The notes under the pieces: model-generated | Seen by the model: only the letters and a program-made list of their open reading frames with translations | What the model was told of the DNA's origin: nothing | The model's database searches: none | Part shown: positions 15,277 to 22,998 of the stretch, piece by piece | Position numbering within the stretch: position 1 is the stretch's first letter | Layout: every line of letters starts with the position of its first letter | Program-made: the position numbers and the translations under genes | Source of the DNA: Bacteroidales bacterium | GTDB lineage: Bacteria; Bacteroidota; Bacteroidia; Bacteroidales; P3 | DNA: 64,000 nt | Assembly: GCA_017616895.1 (NCBI GenBank) | Contig: JAFZXE010000029.1 | Coordinates: 62,001 to 126,000 of the forward strand | Reading direction: 5' to 3'

Positions 15277-15732
15277 TTACAACTGCTTCACCAGCCAGTT
15301 CTGAACGCCTATCTTCTCGATCATATCGAGCTGTTCCTCGCTCCAGTAGAGGTCTTCCTCCTCGTCGGCGAGATAGGCCTTGGTGATGTCGTAGGTGGTG
15401 GGGTCGCAAGCCAGCGAGGGCATCATCTTGTAGAGCATCTCCACGCCTTCGCGCTGAATCTTGAGGTCGGCCTTGATGTACTCGACGGCATCTTCGATGA
15501 GCTTGCTCTCGTGGTTGAGTTTCACCTGCGGCACGCAGCCAAGGTCGAGCATACGGTTGGTATATTTTTCAACCCATTCCATCTCTTCGGTGTAGTGGTC
15601 GAGGTATTTTTGTCCGAGTTTCTCAAAGCCTTGCGACTTGAAGAGCATACCCTGCATTTTGTGCACAAAGGCACCGGCGGTGAGTTCGTTCACAATCATC
15701 TGTGAAATCTGTAATGTCTGTGTGAAATCCAT
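15277..15732 (-). CDS. Ferritin-like (bacterioferritin-type) domain protein
   Basis: 151-residue four-helix protein of the ferritin-like superfamily. Helical segments with regularly placed acidic residues are visible: MIVNELTAGAFVHKMQGMLF, YLDHYTEEMEWVEKYTNRML, SKLIEDAVEYIKADLKIQREGVEML and TKAYLADEEEDLYWSEEQLDMI. The EE and DEEE stretches could bind a di-iron site. Relatives are often called bacterioferritin or DNA-protecting ferritin-like protein; iron storage or peroxide removal is inferred. It lies between ohrR and the small winged-helix gene, all in one unit. Confidence 0.85.
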   Translation of the reverse strand: MDFTQTLQISQMIVNELTAGAFVHKMQGMLFKSQGFEKLGQKYLDHYTEEMEWVEKYTNRMLDLGCVPQVKLNHESKLIEDAVEYIKADLKIQREGVEMLYKMMPSLACDPTTYDITKAYLADEEEDLYWSEEQLDMIEKIGVQNWLVKQL

Positions 15733-15752
15733 AATAGAAAAATTTTAATGAT

Positions 15753-16193
15753 TTATTTATTGAGTTTCAGTAATTCTTCAATAAGTTTGTCGAGCATTGG
15801 GAGCATTTCTTTCTCCTCGTTCAGTTTCAGCGCCACCTCCTTGCGCATACTCTCGTGTATGACTGCCGCCTGCTTCCGCATGGCGCGCCCTTTTTGTGTG
15901 AGCGAGACGATGCGCTGGCGCGAATCCTCCTTGCCGCGAGTGCGGGTCACCAATCCCGCTTTCTCCATACGTTGCAGGAGCGGGGTGAGGGTGTTGGTTT
16001 CGAGGAGCAGACGTTTGCCGATATCGCACACCGGCCGCTTATCCTTCTCCCATAGCACGAGCAGCACGAGGTACTGCGGATAGGTGATGCCCAGCGGCTC
16101 CAGATAGGGATGATAGGCCCCCATTGTCAACCGCGCCGCCGTGTAGAGACGGAAACAAAGCTGGTTCTCTAATTTGAATTGCTCGTCCTCCAT
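15753..16193 (-). CDS. ohrR: MarR-family peroxide sensor OhrR-like
   Basis: 146-residue MarR-type regulator most like OhrR, which is released from DNA when a single N-terminal cysteine is oxidised by organic hydroperoxides. The sensing Cys13 is present in LENQLCFRLYTAARL, and the conserved LGITYPQYLVLLVLWE follows. The winged-helix DNA-binding part contains TNTLTPLLQRMEKAGLVTRTRGKEDSRQR. No ohr gene is adjacent; instead the ferritin-like gene follows by 20 bp. Two palindromes directly upstream (16206-16254) flank the promoter and are candidate operators for autoregulation. Confidence 0.9.
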   Translation of the reverse strand: MEDEQFKLENQLCFRLYTAARLTMGAYHPYLEPLGITYPQYLVLLVLWEKDKRPVCDIGKRLLLETNTLTPLLQRMEKAGLVTRTRGKEDSRQRIVSLTQKGRAMRKQAAVIHESMRKEVALKLNEEKEMLPMLDKLIEELLKLNK

Positions 16194-16205
16194 CGTTCAA
16201 TTTAT

Positions 16206-16254
16206 ATCGTTCACGATGCAAAAATACAAATTATTTTTATATCGCAAGCGATAT
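16206..16254 (-). promoter_or_regulatory. ohrR promoter with two palindromic operators
   Basis: ATCGTTCACGAT (16206-16217) and ATATCGCAAGCGATAT (16239-16254) are inverted repeats that flank a minus-strand -7 box TATTTTTG at 16219-16226. MarR-type dimers bind such sites; binding by the adjacent OhrR is inference. Confidence 0.65.
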
Positions 16255-16266
16255 TTTCGAGAAAAA

Positions 16267-16671
16267 TCACCACTTTTTCGTTCTCTGCTTCGCCATCCAA
16301 TTCTGTCCATAGTAGTGCTCGCGGTCGGTAACGATGTCGTGGAGGTTGTGGTAGGCCCAATCCATAAGCTGGTGCAGAAGTGGCATGAGGCTCCGGGCAC
16401 GGTCGGTGAGGCTATATTCCACCCGTGGTGGCACTTCGGGATAGACCTGGCGGCGCACTAGGCCGTCGGCCTCCAGGCCCCGCAGGGTAGAGGTGAGCAT
16501 CTTCTGAGAGCAGTCGGAGTTACATTTCTCTATATCGCGGAAACGCAGCGGTGTACCACTTTTATCAAGTGTGTAGAGCACCGCCATCGTCCACTTGCCG
16601 CCGATGCGCGCCAGCACGTTGCGGATGGGACAGTCGGGAAAGGTGGAATCGATGATGAAGTCTTTGGTCAT
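16267..16671 (-). CDS. HxlR-family transcriptional regulator
   Basis: 134-residue winged-helix regulator of the HxlR/YodB family. Typical features are the N-terminal cysteine in FPDCPIRNVLARIGGKW (the redox-sensing Cys in YodB and HypR), RFRDIEKCNSDCSQKMLTSTLRGLEADGLV as the DNA-binding helices, and YPEVPPRVEYSLTDRARSL as wing and linker. An upstream ATG at 16701 is possible, but the TAACTTTG box at 16720 leaves either start usable. The neighbouring NAD(P)-dependent reductase gene is the likely target, as such pairs are common. Confidence 0.92.
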   Translation of the reverse strand: MTKDFIIDSTFPDCPIRNVLARIGGKWTMAVLYTLDKSGTPLRFRDIEKCNSDCSQKMLTSTLRGLEADGLVRRQVYPEVPPRVEYSLTDRARSLMPLLHQLMDWAYHNLHDIVTDREHYYGQNWMAKQRTKKW

Positions 16672-16719
16672 ATTTGTTGATAGGTTGATAGATCCATTCA
16701 CAATTCACTAATAGATGTG

Positions 16720-16727
16720 CAAAGTTA
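16720..16727 (-). promoter_or_regulatory. Promoter -7 box (TAACTTTG)
   Basis: Consensus TAnnTTTG on the minus strand, about 50 bp upstream of the HxlR-type gene. Confidence 0.5.
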
Positions 16728-16732
16728 CGACA

Positions 16733-16769
16733 TTTTTAAAAACGGCAGGCACATTTTTGCACCTGCCGT
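16733..16769 (-). terminator. Rho-independent terminator
   Basis: ACGGCAGG pairs with CCTGCCGT around a short loop and, on the minus strand, is followed by a T-rich run. It lies just after the stop of the NAD(P)-dependent reductase gene. Confidence 0.8.
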
Positions 16770-16793
16770 CTGCTGTCGATAAATAATCTACAA

Positions 16794-17453
16794 TCAATAA
16801 GCTGCTGTGAAGCGCTCTTTGTGGTGGTTCTCCTGCTCCAGCTCGTCGACCATCGCCACGGCGTAGTCCTCGACCGAGATGAAGCTCTCGCCCTTGTCGT
16901 CGAAAAGCATGTCATCCTTGCCAAGACGGTACTTGCCTGTGCGTACGCCGGTGCTCATGTTGCCCAAGTTTCCGGCAGGCGAGAAGAAGACCCAGTCGAT
17001 GCCGTCCTCTTTCATCAGTGTGTTCAGGTAGAACTCGCCGAGGCTCTTCACTCCAGGTAACCATTCGGCTGGCAGCGTACCGGTATCGACCAGACGTACT
17101 CCAGGTTTCACAAACAGCGTGCCTGCACCGCCCACAATAAGCAGTCGGCGTACACCTGCCCGCTTGACGCCCTCGACAATCTTCGGGTAGTTCTCCAGTG
17201 TTTCCTCGTACTGACGCGGATTGGCCCAGCCGGGGTTGTAGGCCGAGATAACGGCGTCCTTGCCCTTAGCCAGCACGGCCAGTTCGGCGGGGTTGGTGGC
17301 GTCGGCCACCACAGCCTCCAAGCCTTTGCAAGCGGACAGTTTGCCGGCCTCGCGCACGATTGCTGTCACCTTGTGACCGCGATTAACCAATTCGTTCAAG
17401 ATGGCCGAGCCCACAAAGCCCGTTGCGCCAATTAACAAAACATTCTTTGCCAT
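16794..17453 (-). CDS. NAD(P)-dependent oxidoreductase (NmrA/SDR-a5-like)
   Basis: 219-residue Rossmann-fold protein. The nucleotide-binding loop is LIGATGFVGSAI (residues 6-17), followed by GHKVTAIVRE, and a second motif ISAYNPGW. It resembles atypical short-chain dehydrogenases of the NmrA/BVR-B-like type, which lack the classical YxxxK site and often act as quinone or flavin reductases. Start at MAKNVLLIGATG gives the usual N-terminus. A TACTTTTG promoter box lies 42 bp upstream and a terminator 24 bp after the stop, so it forms its own unit. Confidence 0.9.
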   Translation of the reverse strand: MAKNVLLIGATGFVGSAILNELVNRGHKVTAIVREAGKLSACKGLEAVVADATNPAELAVLAKGKDAVISAYNPGWANPRQYEETLENYPKIVEGVKRAGVRRLLIVGGAGTLFVKPGVRLVDTGTLPAEWLPGVKSLGEFYLNTLMKEDGIDWVFFSPAGNLGNMSTGVRTGKYRLGKDDMLFDDKGESFISVEDYAVAMVDELEQENHHKERFTAAY

Positions 17454-17494
17454 AATGCTATTTCTTTTGGGGTTATTGGAATTGTTTTCGGTTG

Positions 17495-17502
17495 CAAAAG
17501 TA
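17495..17502 (-). promoter_or_regulatory. Promoter -7 box (TACTTTTG)
   Basis: Consensus TAnnTTTG on the minus strand, 42 bp upstream of the NAD(P)-dependent oxidoreductase start. Confidence 0.55.
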
Positions 17503-17641
17503 CAGCCGTTTTCCAAACCCCACAAGAAGGCACTCATGGGTAGGTCGCTTACCTCGACGTTAGTAATGCACTAAAATAAAGAAACCTTCCGAGAAAATTT
17601 AACAGACTTTAACATATGCGGCAGCGGTATGCGCCAGCCAT

Positions 17642-17669
17642 CAATAACCTATAACCCATAACCAATAAC
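17642..17669. repeat. Heptamer array (NNATAAC type)
   Basis: Units such as CTATAAC and CCATAAC repeat in exact 7-bp register for 28 bp. The array ends 5 bp before the stop codon of the PNPOx-like gene on the minus strand. Confidence 0.7.
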
Positions 17670-17674
17670 CCTTT

Positions 17675-18139
17675 TTAAGCCATAAACCGCTCCCCGCGGA
17701 AACCCATAGTACACTCTTTTGTAGCCAAATCGATGTGCAGCACCACAGGTGGCGTAGGCCTTAAATCGAAATACTCCAGCCGTTCTACCGGTACACGGAA
17801 GTACACCAGCTTGTCGTATGAGCTGTAGAGGCGCGGCAGCACGGGGTTGTGGCCGTAAATCCATCGGCAGGTCTCGTCGTCCACGTCGAACCTCGCTGTG
17901 CCCGCGCAGCGTACGCTCACCTTCCCGTGCAGCACCATAAACTCGACGGCTGGGTTGACCTGCAACTGGCGATAGACCTCCTTCTGCGGCGCTGTGGCAA
18001 AATAGAGTGTTTCGTCCGTAATCTTCATTACCTGAAATGCCCTAAGGCAAGGACGACCCTCGCTGACTGTCGCCAGAACTCCCTCGTTGTGCTCACGGAC
18101 GAAGTCGAACACCTGCCGTATGTTGTCGGTGCTACCCAT
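17675..18139 (-). CDS. Pyridoxamine 5'-phosphate oxidase family protein
   Basis: 154-residue split-barrel flavin-binding protein. The strand order typical of the family is seen: NEGVLATVSEGRPCLRAFQVMKI, TLYFATAPQKEVYRQLQVNPAVEFMV and KVSVRCAGTARF. It is probably an FMN- or F420/heme-type reductase rather than a true PdxH, because the PLP-site residues of PdxH are not evident. It follows the chimeric CotH gene by 44 bp and ends next to a heptamer array. Function likely redox; substrate unknown. Confidence 0.88.
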   Translation of the reverse strand: MGSTDNIRQVFDFVREHNEGVLATVSEGRPCLRAFQVMKITDETLYFATAPQKEVYRQLQVNPAVEFMVLHGKVSVRCAGTARFDVDDETCRWIYGHNPVLPRLYSSYDKLVYFRVPVERLEYFDLRPTPPVVLHIDLATKECTMGFRGERFMA

Positions 18140-18183
18140 ATCTTTTCCTTATAAAACGGAGGCCGGATATTTCGTTCGCATCT

Positions 18184-18744
18184 CTACAACGCCGCCTTCA
18201 CGTCGGCTTCGATGCTGCTCATATCGGCGGTGGGCTCATAGCGCTTCAACACTTTACCGTCGCGCGAGACGCGGGCATAGTTGACCAACGGTGCAGGAAG
18301 GCTGATGTATCGGCACATGTCGTAAACAACGGCGTCCTTCATCTGCGTAGCGTCCCAGATATTGTTGTTCAGCAGCAGCTTAGTCATCCCGTGATACTTC
18401 TGTCCTTTCACATATTTGTTCAACTTCAACGTGAAGCTGTATCGGTCGGACTTCATTATAGTCACATCGTCAAGACTGCTGGCACCCTTGGTACGGATGC
18501 CGACATTGTCGAACCGCTCACCGTTGATTGTGACAGAGCAGCAGTGATAACGCTTGTCGGCCGCATGGGCGATAAGGTTTCTCCAAGTGCTATCGAGCAT
18601 TGAAATTTCCACTGTGGCAAGTGTCCCGAGCTTGAAGAGCGCCTCCGGGTAATCTTTTACAGCAGCCGTTGCCTTACTGTTTGGGCAAAACGCCAATACC
18701 AGCAACGCACATACAGACAACACCAACCGTTTCAGCGCGAACAT
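18184..18744 (-). CDS. CotH N-terminal fragment joined to glutathione-peroxidase-like tail
   Basis: 186-residue secreted protein with an N-terminal signal (VLSVCALLVLAFC). Residues 45-155 match the first part of CotH-type kinases of Bacteroidetes: IRTKGASSL, RYSFTLKLNKYVKGQKYHGM, LLLNNNIWDATQMKDAVVYDM. CotH proteins are far longer, so the catalytic region is missing. Residues 157-186 (VSRDGKVLKRYEPT to EADVKAAL) instead resemble the C-terminus of glutathione peroxidases. I infer a deletion that joined a cotH-like gene to a gpx gene. It may be non-functional or a novel secreted product. Confidence 0.75.
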   Translation of the reverse strand: MFALKRLVLSVCALLVLAFCPNSKATAAVKDYPEALFKLGTLATVEISMLDSTWRNLIAHAADKRYHCCSVTINGERFDNVGIRTKGASSLDDVTIMKSDRYSFTLKLNKYVKGQKYHGMTKLLLNNNIWDATQMKDAVVYDMCRYISLPAPLVNYARVSRDGKVLKRYEPTADMSSIEADVKAAL

Positions 18745-18759
18745 GGTTATTGTTTAATG

Positions 18760-19296
18760 TTATCGATTGTTCATCAGGCGGCTTTCGCCCCAGGTGTATT
18801 GCGGGTAGGCTTTCTTGAGGTCGTTGTAGGAGTCTTTCACGTCGCTGCCGCCGCTGGTGGCGAAGACGTTGAGGGTCTTGCCACTGAGGTCGTGGGCCTC
18901 GATGAAAGTGTTGACGATGGTGGGAGCGGTGTACCACCATACGGGGAATCCGATCCACACGGTGTCGTAGTCGGCGATGTTCTCGCAACGCCCTTTGATG
19001 GAGGGACGCGAGGATTTGTCTTTCATCTCGAGCGTCGAGCGCGAGGATTTGTCGCGCCAGTCGAGGTCGGCGTCGGTGTATGGCACCTCGGGGGTGATTT
19101 CGTAGAGGTCGGCGTCATGCTCCTTAGCCAAACGCTGAGCGGCAGCCCTGGTGTTGCCCGTCGCCGAGAAATAAACCACTAATGTCTTTTTCATTGCGTT
19201 ATTGTTTGATTGTATTATTGCGTTATTGTCCGCTTTCTGTGCGCAAGCCGTCAGCACAAGGCAGCAAACGGCAATGATTAAAGTGATACGTTTCAT
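18760..19296 (-). CDS. Flavodoxin with lipoprotein signal
   Basis: 178-residue flavodoxin. A signal peptide ending LVLTACAQ with lipobox cysteine precedes the domain; an internal Met at residue 35 (MKKTLVVYFSATGNTRAAAQ) would give a cytoplasmic form. The FMN phosphate loop SATGNTRAAA and the GFPVWWYTAPTIVNTFIE loop are characteristic of the NAD(P)H-oxidoreductase-type flavodoxins common in anaerobes. ATSGGSDVKDSYNDLKKAYP is the last conserved segment. It ends 15 bp before the CotH/GPx gene. Whether both starts are used cannot be told. Confidence 0.9.
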   Translation of the reverse strand: MKRITLIIAVCCLVLTACAQKADNNAIIQSNNNAMKKTLVVYFSATGNTRAAAQRLAKEHDADLYEITPEVPYTDADLDWRDKSSRSTLEMKDKSSRPSIKGRCENIADYDTVWIGFPVWWYTAPTIVNTFIEAHDLSGKTLNVFATSGGSDVKDSYNDLKKAYPQYTWGESRLMNNR

Positions 19297-19380
19297 GATT
19301 TGTATATATTTTCGATATGTAACATCAACTTAACGTGACAAATAGAATATTTACCCGCATCTAATCAGAATCACCATTCA

Positions 19381-20259
19381 CTATTGCTGTCGCAGGTATT
19401 CCAACGCCATCTCGAGAGGCGCTTCTGTAAGCGTTTCGGGTTCTATGGGGTCATCGCAGAACACTTCTCCTGTTCGGGCGATGTCTTCGCCAATCGTTAG
19501 GACGAGCTGCGAGCCTCCCGGAAGCGTGTATATGGAGTTGGACGAGGCGTAGCCGGCCGTGGGGCATCCGAAGGTACGGGCTTTCTCAAGTCCGCGGAAG
19601 CAGAGAAGCACGGCTTCGCCCGAGCTACCTGTCCACTCGTTGGTAAGCAATGCAACAGGACATTCAACGGGATCATTTCGTTCGATACCAGCGGTTTTCA
19701 CCACATAATCGACATTGATACTCATCGTGTTGCGACGCAGCCGGAACTTCAAGATAATGTCATCGGGAAGGAAACGATGCACGGCGGCAATCATCGGGTA
19801 CATGTTGCCACCTCGGTTGTCTCGCAGGTCGATGACAACGCCATTCAGACTGTCGGGCAAGGCGCCCAGCACCGTATTTGCATATCTGACACCCTCCGCC
19901 GCATTGCCAGAGAAGGGTGGCAGCTTGATGTAGGCGATGTTGCCTTCGAACAGTTCTACGACGGGCATCTGCCAAGCGGAGGTGTCATTTTGCGTCACTT
20001 CGCTGCTTGTCATAAGGGTGGTGTGCTTTCCTCCTGCGACCTTACCCGCACGGAGGACTATCTCTTGGGCCTCTTCAATGCTTTGTGGATGAGCTGCCAA
20101 AGCCTCGCTTTTGGCCTTTTTCCACTCGGGACCTTGCGCATAGATGCCGTTTTTATCCATGATACGGACGGCCTTTTTGACATATTGCATATTTGCATCG
20201 CCACAGGATATCATCAAGAATCCCAGAAGCATAAGCATTATTTGTCCATACTGTTTCAT
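19381..20259 (-). CDS. S41-family C-terminal-processing peptidase lipoprotein
   Basis: 292-residue peptidase of the tail-specific (CtpA/TSP, S41) family, anchored by a lipobox (MISCGD, Cys19). Conserved parts are IAYIKLPPFSG, GVVIDLRDNRGGNMYPM and NEWTGSSGEAVLLCFRG, in which the second Ser of SSGE is the catalytic nucleophile. No PDZ domain is seen, so it belongs to the short, interphotoreceptor-retinoid-binding-like group. Substrate is unknown. A TATCTTTG promoter box lies 130 bp upstream at 20389-20396. Confidence 0.9.
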   Translation of the reverse strand: MKQYGQIMLMLLGFLMISCGDANMQYVKKAVRIMDKNGIYAQGPEWKKAKSEALAAHPQSIEEAQEIVLRAGKVAGGKHTTLMTSSEVTQNDTSAWQMPVVELFEGNIAYIKLPPFSGNAAEGVRYANTVLGALPDSLNGVVIDLRDNRGGNMYPMIAAVHRFLPDDIILKFRLRRNTMSINVDYVVKTAGIERNDPVECPVALLTNEWTGSSGEAVLLCFRGLEKARTFGCPTAGYASSNSIYTLPGGSQLVLTIGEDIARTGEVFCDDPIEPETLTEAPLEMALEYLRQQ

Positions 20260-20388
20260 TTACTTAAAACTTTTCGTCTCCAGATTAAATTAATTCGTCG
20301 TCGCCTATGATTTTCGGAGCCGTTTTTCCGGCCAGCAAACCGCCACAAGTGTAAGAATATGCTTCATAGTTATCGTGTTTTAGAATTG

Positions 20389-20396
20389 CAAAGATA
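20389..20396 (-). promoter_or_regulatory. Promoter -7 box (TATCTTTG)
   Basis: Consensus TAnnTTTG on the minus strand in the 301-bp divergent gap between the S41 peptidase and yidC; likely drives the peptidase. I see no gene in this gap. Confidence 0.5.
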
Positions 20397-20488
20397 CAAA
20401 ATAGTTTCGAGGTTGGTGCCAGCACAGGGCATTTGTTTTGGTTTTAAGGAGGTTCGGCACTTTTTATCAATTATTTGAAAAAAAAGAG

Positions 20489-20496
20489 TATTTTTG
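20489..20496 (+). promoter_or_regulatory. yidC promoter -7 box (TATTTTTG)
   Basis: Consensus TAnnTTTG 65 bp before yidC, inside an A/T-rich stretch. It is the plus-strand promoter of the divergent gap 20260-20560. Confidence 0.55.
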
Positions 20497-20560
20497 CAAC
20501 CTTATTTGACGCCGCCTTGATGTGGGAAGCGTCGCAAGATTAACCAGTTAAGACTACATT

Positions 20561-22549
20561 ATGAACAAACAATCTATCATAGGACTCGTTCTGATTTTCG
20601 CCATCTTCGTGGGATATATGTTCTGGGTGTCGCCCAGCAAGGAGGAACGCGCGAAACAGATGGCCGAATACCAACACAAACTCGACTCGATACAGCTGGC
20701 CGAACAACAGGAGCAACTGCTGGCCGACTCGCTGCGCGCACAGCAGGAAGCGCTGAAAGCCGCACAAGAAGCTGGCGACAGCGCCACGTTGGCCGAGATG
20801 GTGGCAAACATGGGTGTGTTCGGTGCCAACTTCCACAAAGAAAGCTCGGTCATCACCGTGCAGAACGGAAAGATGGACATCGACTTCAACACCAAAGGCG
20901 CACGTGTAGATAAGGTAGTGGTGAACGACTACCGCACATACGACAGCATGCCGCTGGTGCTGGTTAATCCGTCCGACTCAAACTTCAACATCGAGCTGCC
21001 GCTCAACGACATACACGCCAACGCGGTGAACACCAGCGACCTGGTGTTTGAACCATACCTCAACGGCAAACCTTACGAAGCACAGCCGACGGGCATAGCC
21101 GTTGACGAAGGTGACTCAATACAGCTCTCGTTCCGCGCCTACGCGGCATCGGACAGCACCGAGACGGCTGAGCGCTATATCGAATTCATCTACACCGTCA
21201 AGGGCGGCGACTACAAGGTGGGATTCGACGTGAGGTTCCACAACCTGGGACAGATTGTGCAGAACAACGGCTACCTGAACATGCAGTGGAACAACCGCAT
21301 GAACCGTCAGGAGAAGGTCGATAAGAGCGGCAAGGGCAGCTCGAACCGCAACAAAGATGCCGAGCGTTTCAACACGAGCATATACTACAAGTCGCTGAAA
21401 GGCAAAGTAGATAACCTGAAATTCGGCAAAGACAGCGAGAAGGCTGTGAAATACCCGGTGAACTGGATTGCCTACAAGCAGCAGTTCTTCTGCGCCATAC
21501 TGATGACCGACTCGGCGTTTGCCTCGACCAACCTCGCCGTTTCGACCGACCGCAACGACACGGCAGCGAACTACCTCTGCGACATGAGCAGCAACATCTT
21601 CCTGAACTATGCTGGCGAGAACGACTACGCGCTGGATATGGACTTCTATTTCGGCCCGTCGAAATACCACGACCTGCGTGCGATGCACCGCAAGTTCGAG
21701 CGCATGATACCGCTGGGATGGGGCTTCTTCTTCACACAGTGGATAAGCCGTTACGCCATCATCCCGGTATTCAACCTGCTTGAGAAATTCAACTGGAACT
21801 ACGGAATCATAGTGATAGTGCTGACGTTCCTGCTGCGTCTGGTGCTGTTCCCGCTGACGTTCAAGTCGTATCAGGGCAGCGCCATCATGCGCATACTGCA
21901 ACCCGAGATGAAGGAACTGGCCAAGCGGTTCCCCAACCAGGAAGACGCTATGAAAAAACAGCAGGCGATGAGCCAGCTGCAGAAGAAGGCGGGCTACAAC
22001 CCGATGATGGGTTGCCTGCCGGCGCTGATACAGCTGCCTATCATCTGGGCGATGTTCCGCTTCTACCCTGCCTCCATAGAGCTGAGGCAGAAGTCGTTCC
22101 TGTGGTGTGACGACCTCTCGACATACGACTCGATACTCGACTTCGGGTTCAACATACCGCTCTACGGCGACCATATCTCGCTGTTCTGCCTGCTGATGTT
22201 CGCTGTGCAGTTCTTCTACACCTGGTACACGATGAAGGGGCAGAGCGCGCAGATGAGCATGCCAGGCATGAAGCTGATGATGTATTTCATGCCGTTCATG
22301 ATGCTGTTCCTCTTCAACAGCCAGTCGGCGGCCTTGAACCTCTACTACTTCGTGTCGCTGAGTCTCACGATGATACAGATGATACTCATCCACAAGTTTA
22401 CCAGCGAGAAGAAAGTGCGCCAGCGCATAGCCGAATACGACCAGAAACACAAAGGCAAGCCGCAGAAGAAGAGCAAGTTCCAGCAGAGGTTGGAAGCGAT
22501 GCAGAAGATGGCTGAGGAGGCGCAGAGACAGCAAGGGAAGAGAAAATGA
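20561..22549 (+). CDS. yidC: Membrane protein insertase YidC
   Basis: 662-residue insertase that helps fold and insert inner-membrane proteins. It has an N-terminal membrane helix (IIGLVLIFAIFVGYMFWV), a large periplasmic beta domain (about 85-350), and the conserved five-helix core starting WGFFFTQWISRYAI. Within the core are PLTFKSYQGSAIM, GCLPALIQLPIIWAMFRFYP and a basic C-terminal tail rich in Lys and Gln. Length and layout match Bacteroidetes YidC. Its TGA stop is followed almost at once by the left inverted repeat of the element enclosing the next gene. Confidence 0.97.
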   Translation: MNKQSIIGLVLIFAIFVGYMFWVSPSKEERAKQMAEYQHKLDSIQLAEQQEQLLADSLRAQQEALKAAQEAGDSATLAEMVANMGVFGANFHKESSVITVQNGKMDIDFNTKGARVDKVVVNDYRTYDSMPLVLVNPSDSNFNIELPLNDIHANAVNTSDLVFEPYLNGKPYEAQPTGIAVDEGDSIQLSFRAYAASDSTETAERYIEFIYTVKGGDYKVGFDVRFHNLGQIVQNNGYLNMQWNNRMNRQEKVDKSGKGSSNRNKDAERFNTSIYYKSLKGKVDNLKFGKDSEKAVKYPVNWIAYKQQFFCAILMTDSAFASTNLAVSTDRNDTAANYLCDMSSNIFLNYAGENDYALDMDFYFGPSKYHDLRAMHRKFERMIPLGWGFFFTQWISRYAIIPVFNLLEKFNWNYGIIVIVLTFLLRLVLFPLTFKSYQGSAIMRILQPEMKELAKRFPNQEDAMKKQQAMSQLQKKAGYNPMMGCLPALIQLPIIWAMFRFYPASIELRQKSFLWCDDLSTYDSILDFGFNIPLYGDHISLFCLLMFAVQFFYTWYTMKGQSAQMSMPGMKLMMYFMPFMMLFLFNSQSAALNLYYFVSLSLTMIQMILIHKFTSEKKVRQRIAEYDQKHKGKPQKKSKFQQRLEAMQKMAEEAQRQQGKRK

Positions 22550-22553
22550 GCTG

Positions 22554-22979
22554 TAAGCTGTAAGTTTTAAGTGGCTACGCAGTCCATTTACCACATGAAA
22601 GAAAAAGGTCCAATATATCACAAGAGTAAGGAATTCGCACTGATGACGATAGAACTTTGTCGCCAGCTGCAAAGCGACGGAGAATATATAATATCCAAGC
22701 AGTTGTTCCGATCGGCGACCTCTGTTGGAGCCAATTATCGCGAGGGGCTCGGATCTGAAAGCGATAGCGATTTTGTCCATAAAATTTCCGTATCAATAAA
22801 AGAAGCCTATGAGTCTCAATACTGGTTAGAGTTACTTGTAGAAGGACATTATATCACCCAAGACCAATTCAAGAAATTATACTCTTATCTAGACGAACTC
22901 ATCCGAATGATGACAGCGTCAATTCTGACGTTGAAGAAAAGACAAACGACTGCGCCAGCCACTTAAAACTTACAGCTTA
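22554..22979. mobile_element. Four-helix-bundle gene enclosed by perfect inverted repeats
   Basis: The 23-bp segment 22554-22576 (heptamer units TAAGCTG, TAAGTTT, TAAGTGG) is the exact reverse complement of 22957-22979, and pairing continues inward with one small mismatch over CGCAGTC. The repeats enclose a single gene. A transcript could fold the ends into a long stem, as in the intervening sequences of some bacterial 23S rRNA genes that encode this protein family. Mobility is inference. Confidence 0.6.
22571..22966 (+). CDS. Four-helix bundle protein (S23/IVS-type)
   Basis: 131-residue protein of the four-helix-bundle family first found in 23S rRNA intervening sequences (TIGR02436). Typical segments are FALMTIELCRQL, YIISKQLFRSATSVGANYREG and DFVHKISVSIKEAYESQYWLELL, then a final helix LDELIRMMTASILTLKKR. 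Relatives include Avd of diversity-generating retroelements, but no reverse transcriptase is near. Both its ends lie within the inverted repeats, and its start codon is inside the left repeat. The codon use is more A+T-rich than yidC. Function is unknown; possibly RNA or DNA binding. Confidence 0.9.
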   Translation: MATQSIYHMKEKGPIYHKSKEFALMTIELCRQLQSDGEYIISKQLFRSATSVGANYREGLGSESDSDFVHKISVSIKEAYESQYWLELLVEGHYITQDQFKKLYSYLDELIRMMTASILTLKKRQTTAPAT

Positions 22980-22998
22980 AAACTTAATACTTCTCAAT

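Noticed and set aside
20300-20370. Short minus-strand frame MKHILTLVAVC before the S41 peptidase, with a shifted frame GGLLAGKTAPKIIGDDELI
   Set aside because: Too short to support; it might be a frameshifted relic, but no family match could be confirmed.
21116-22780. 554-codon open frame antisense to yidC
   Set aside because: It overlaps yidC completely, has low-complexity His/Arg/Gln/Val content and no recognisable domain; it is a shadow of GC-biased codons.
22571-22966. Avd accessory protein of a diversity-generating retroelement
   Set aside because: Same fold family, but no reverse transcriptase, template repeat or variable repeat is present nearby.
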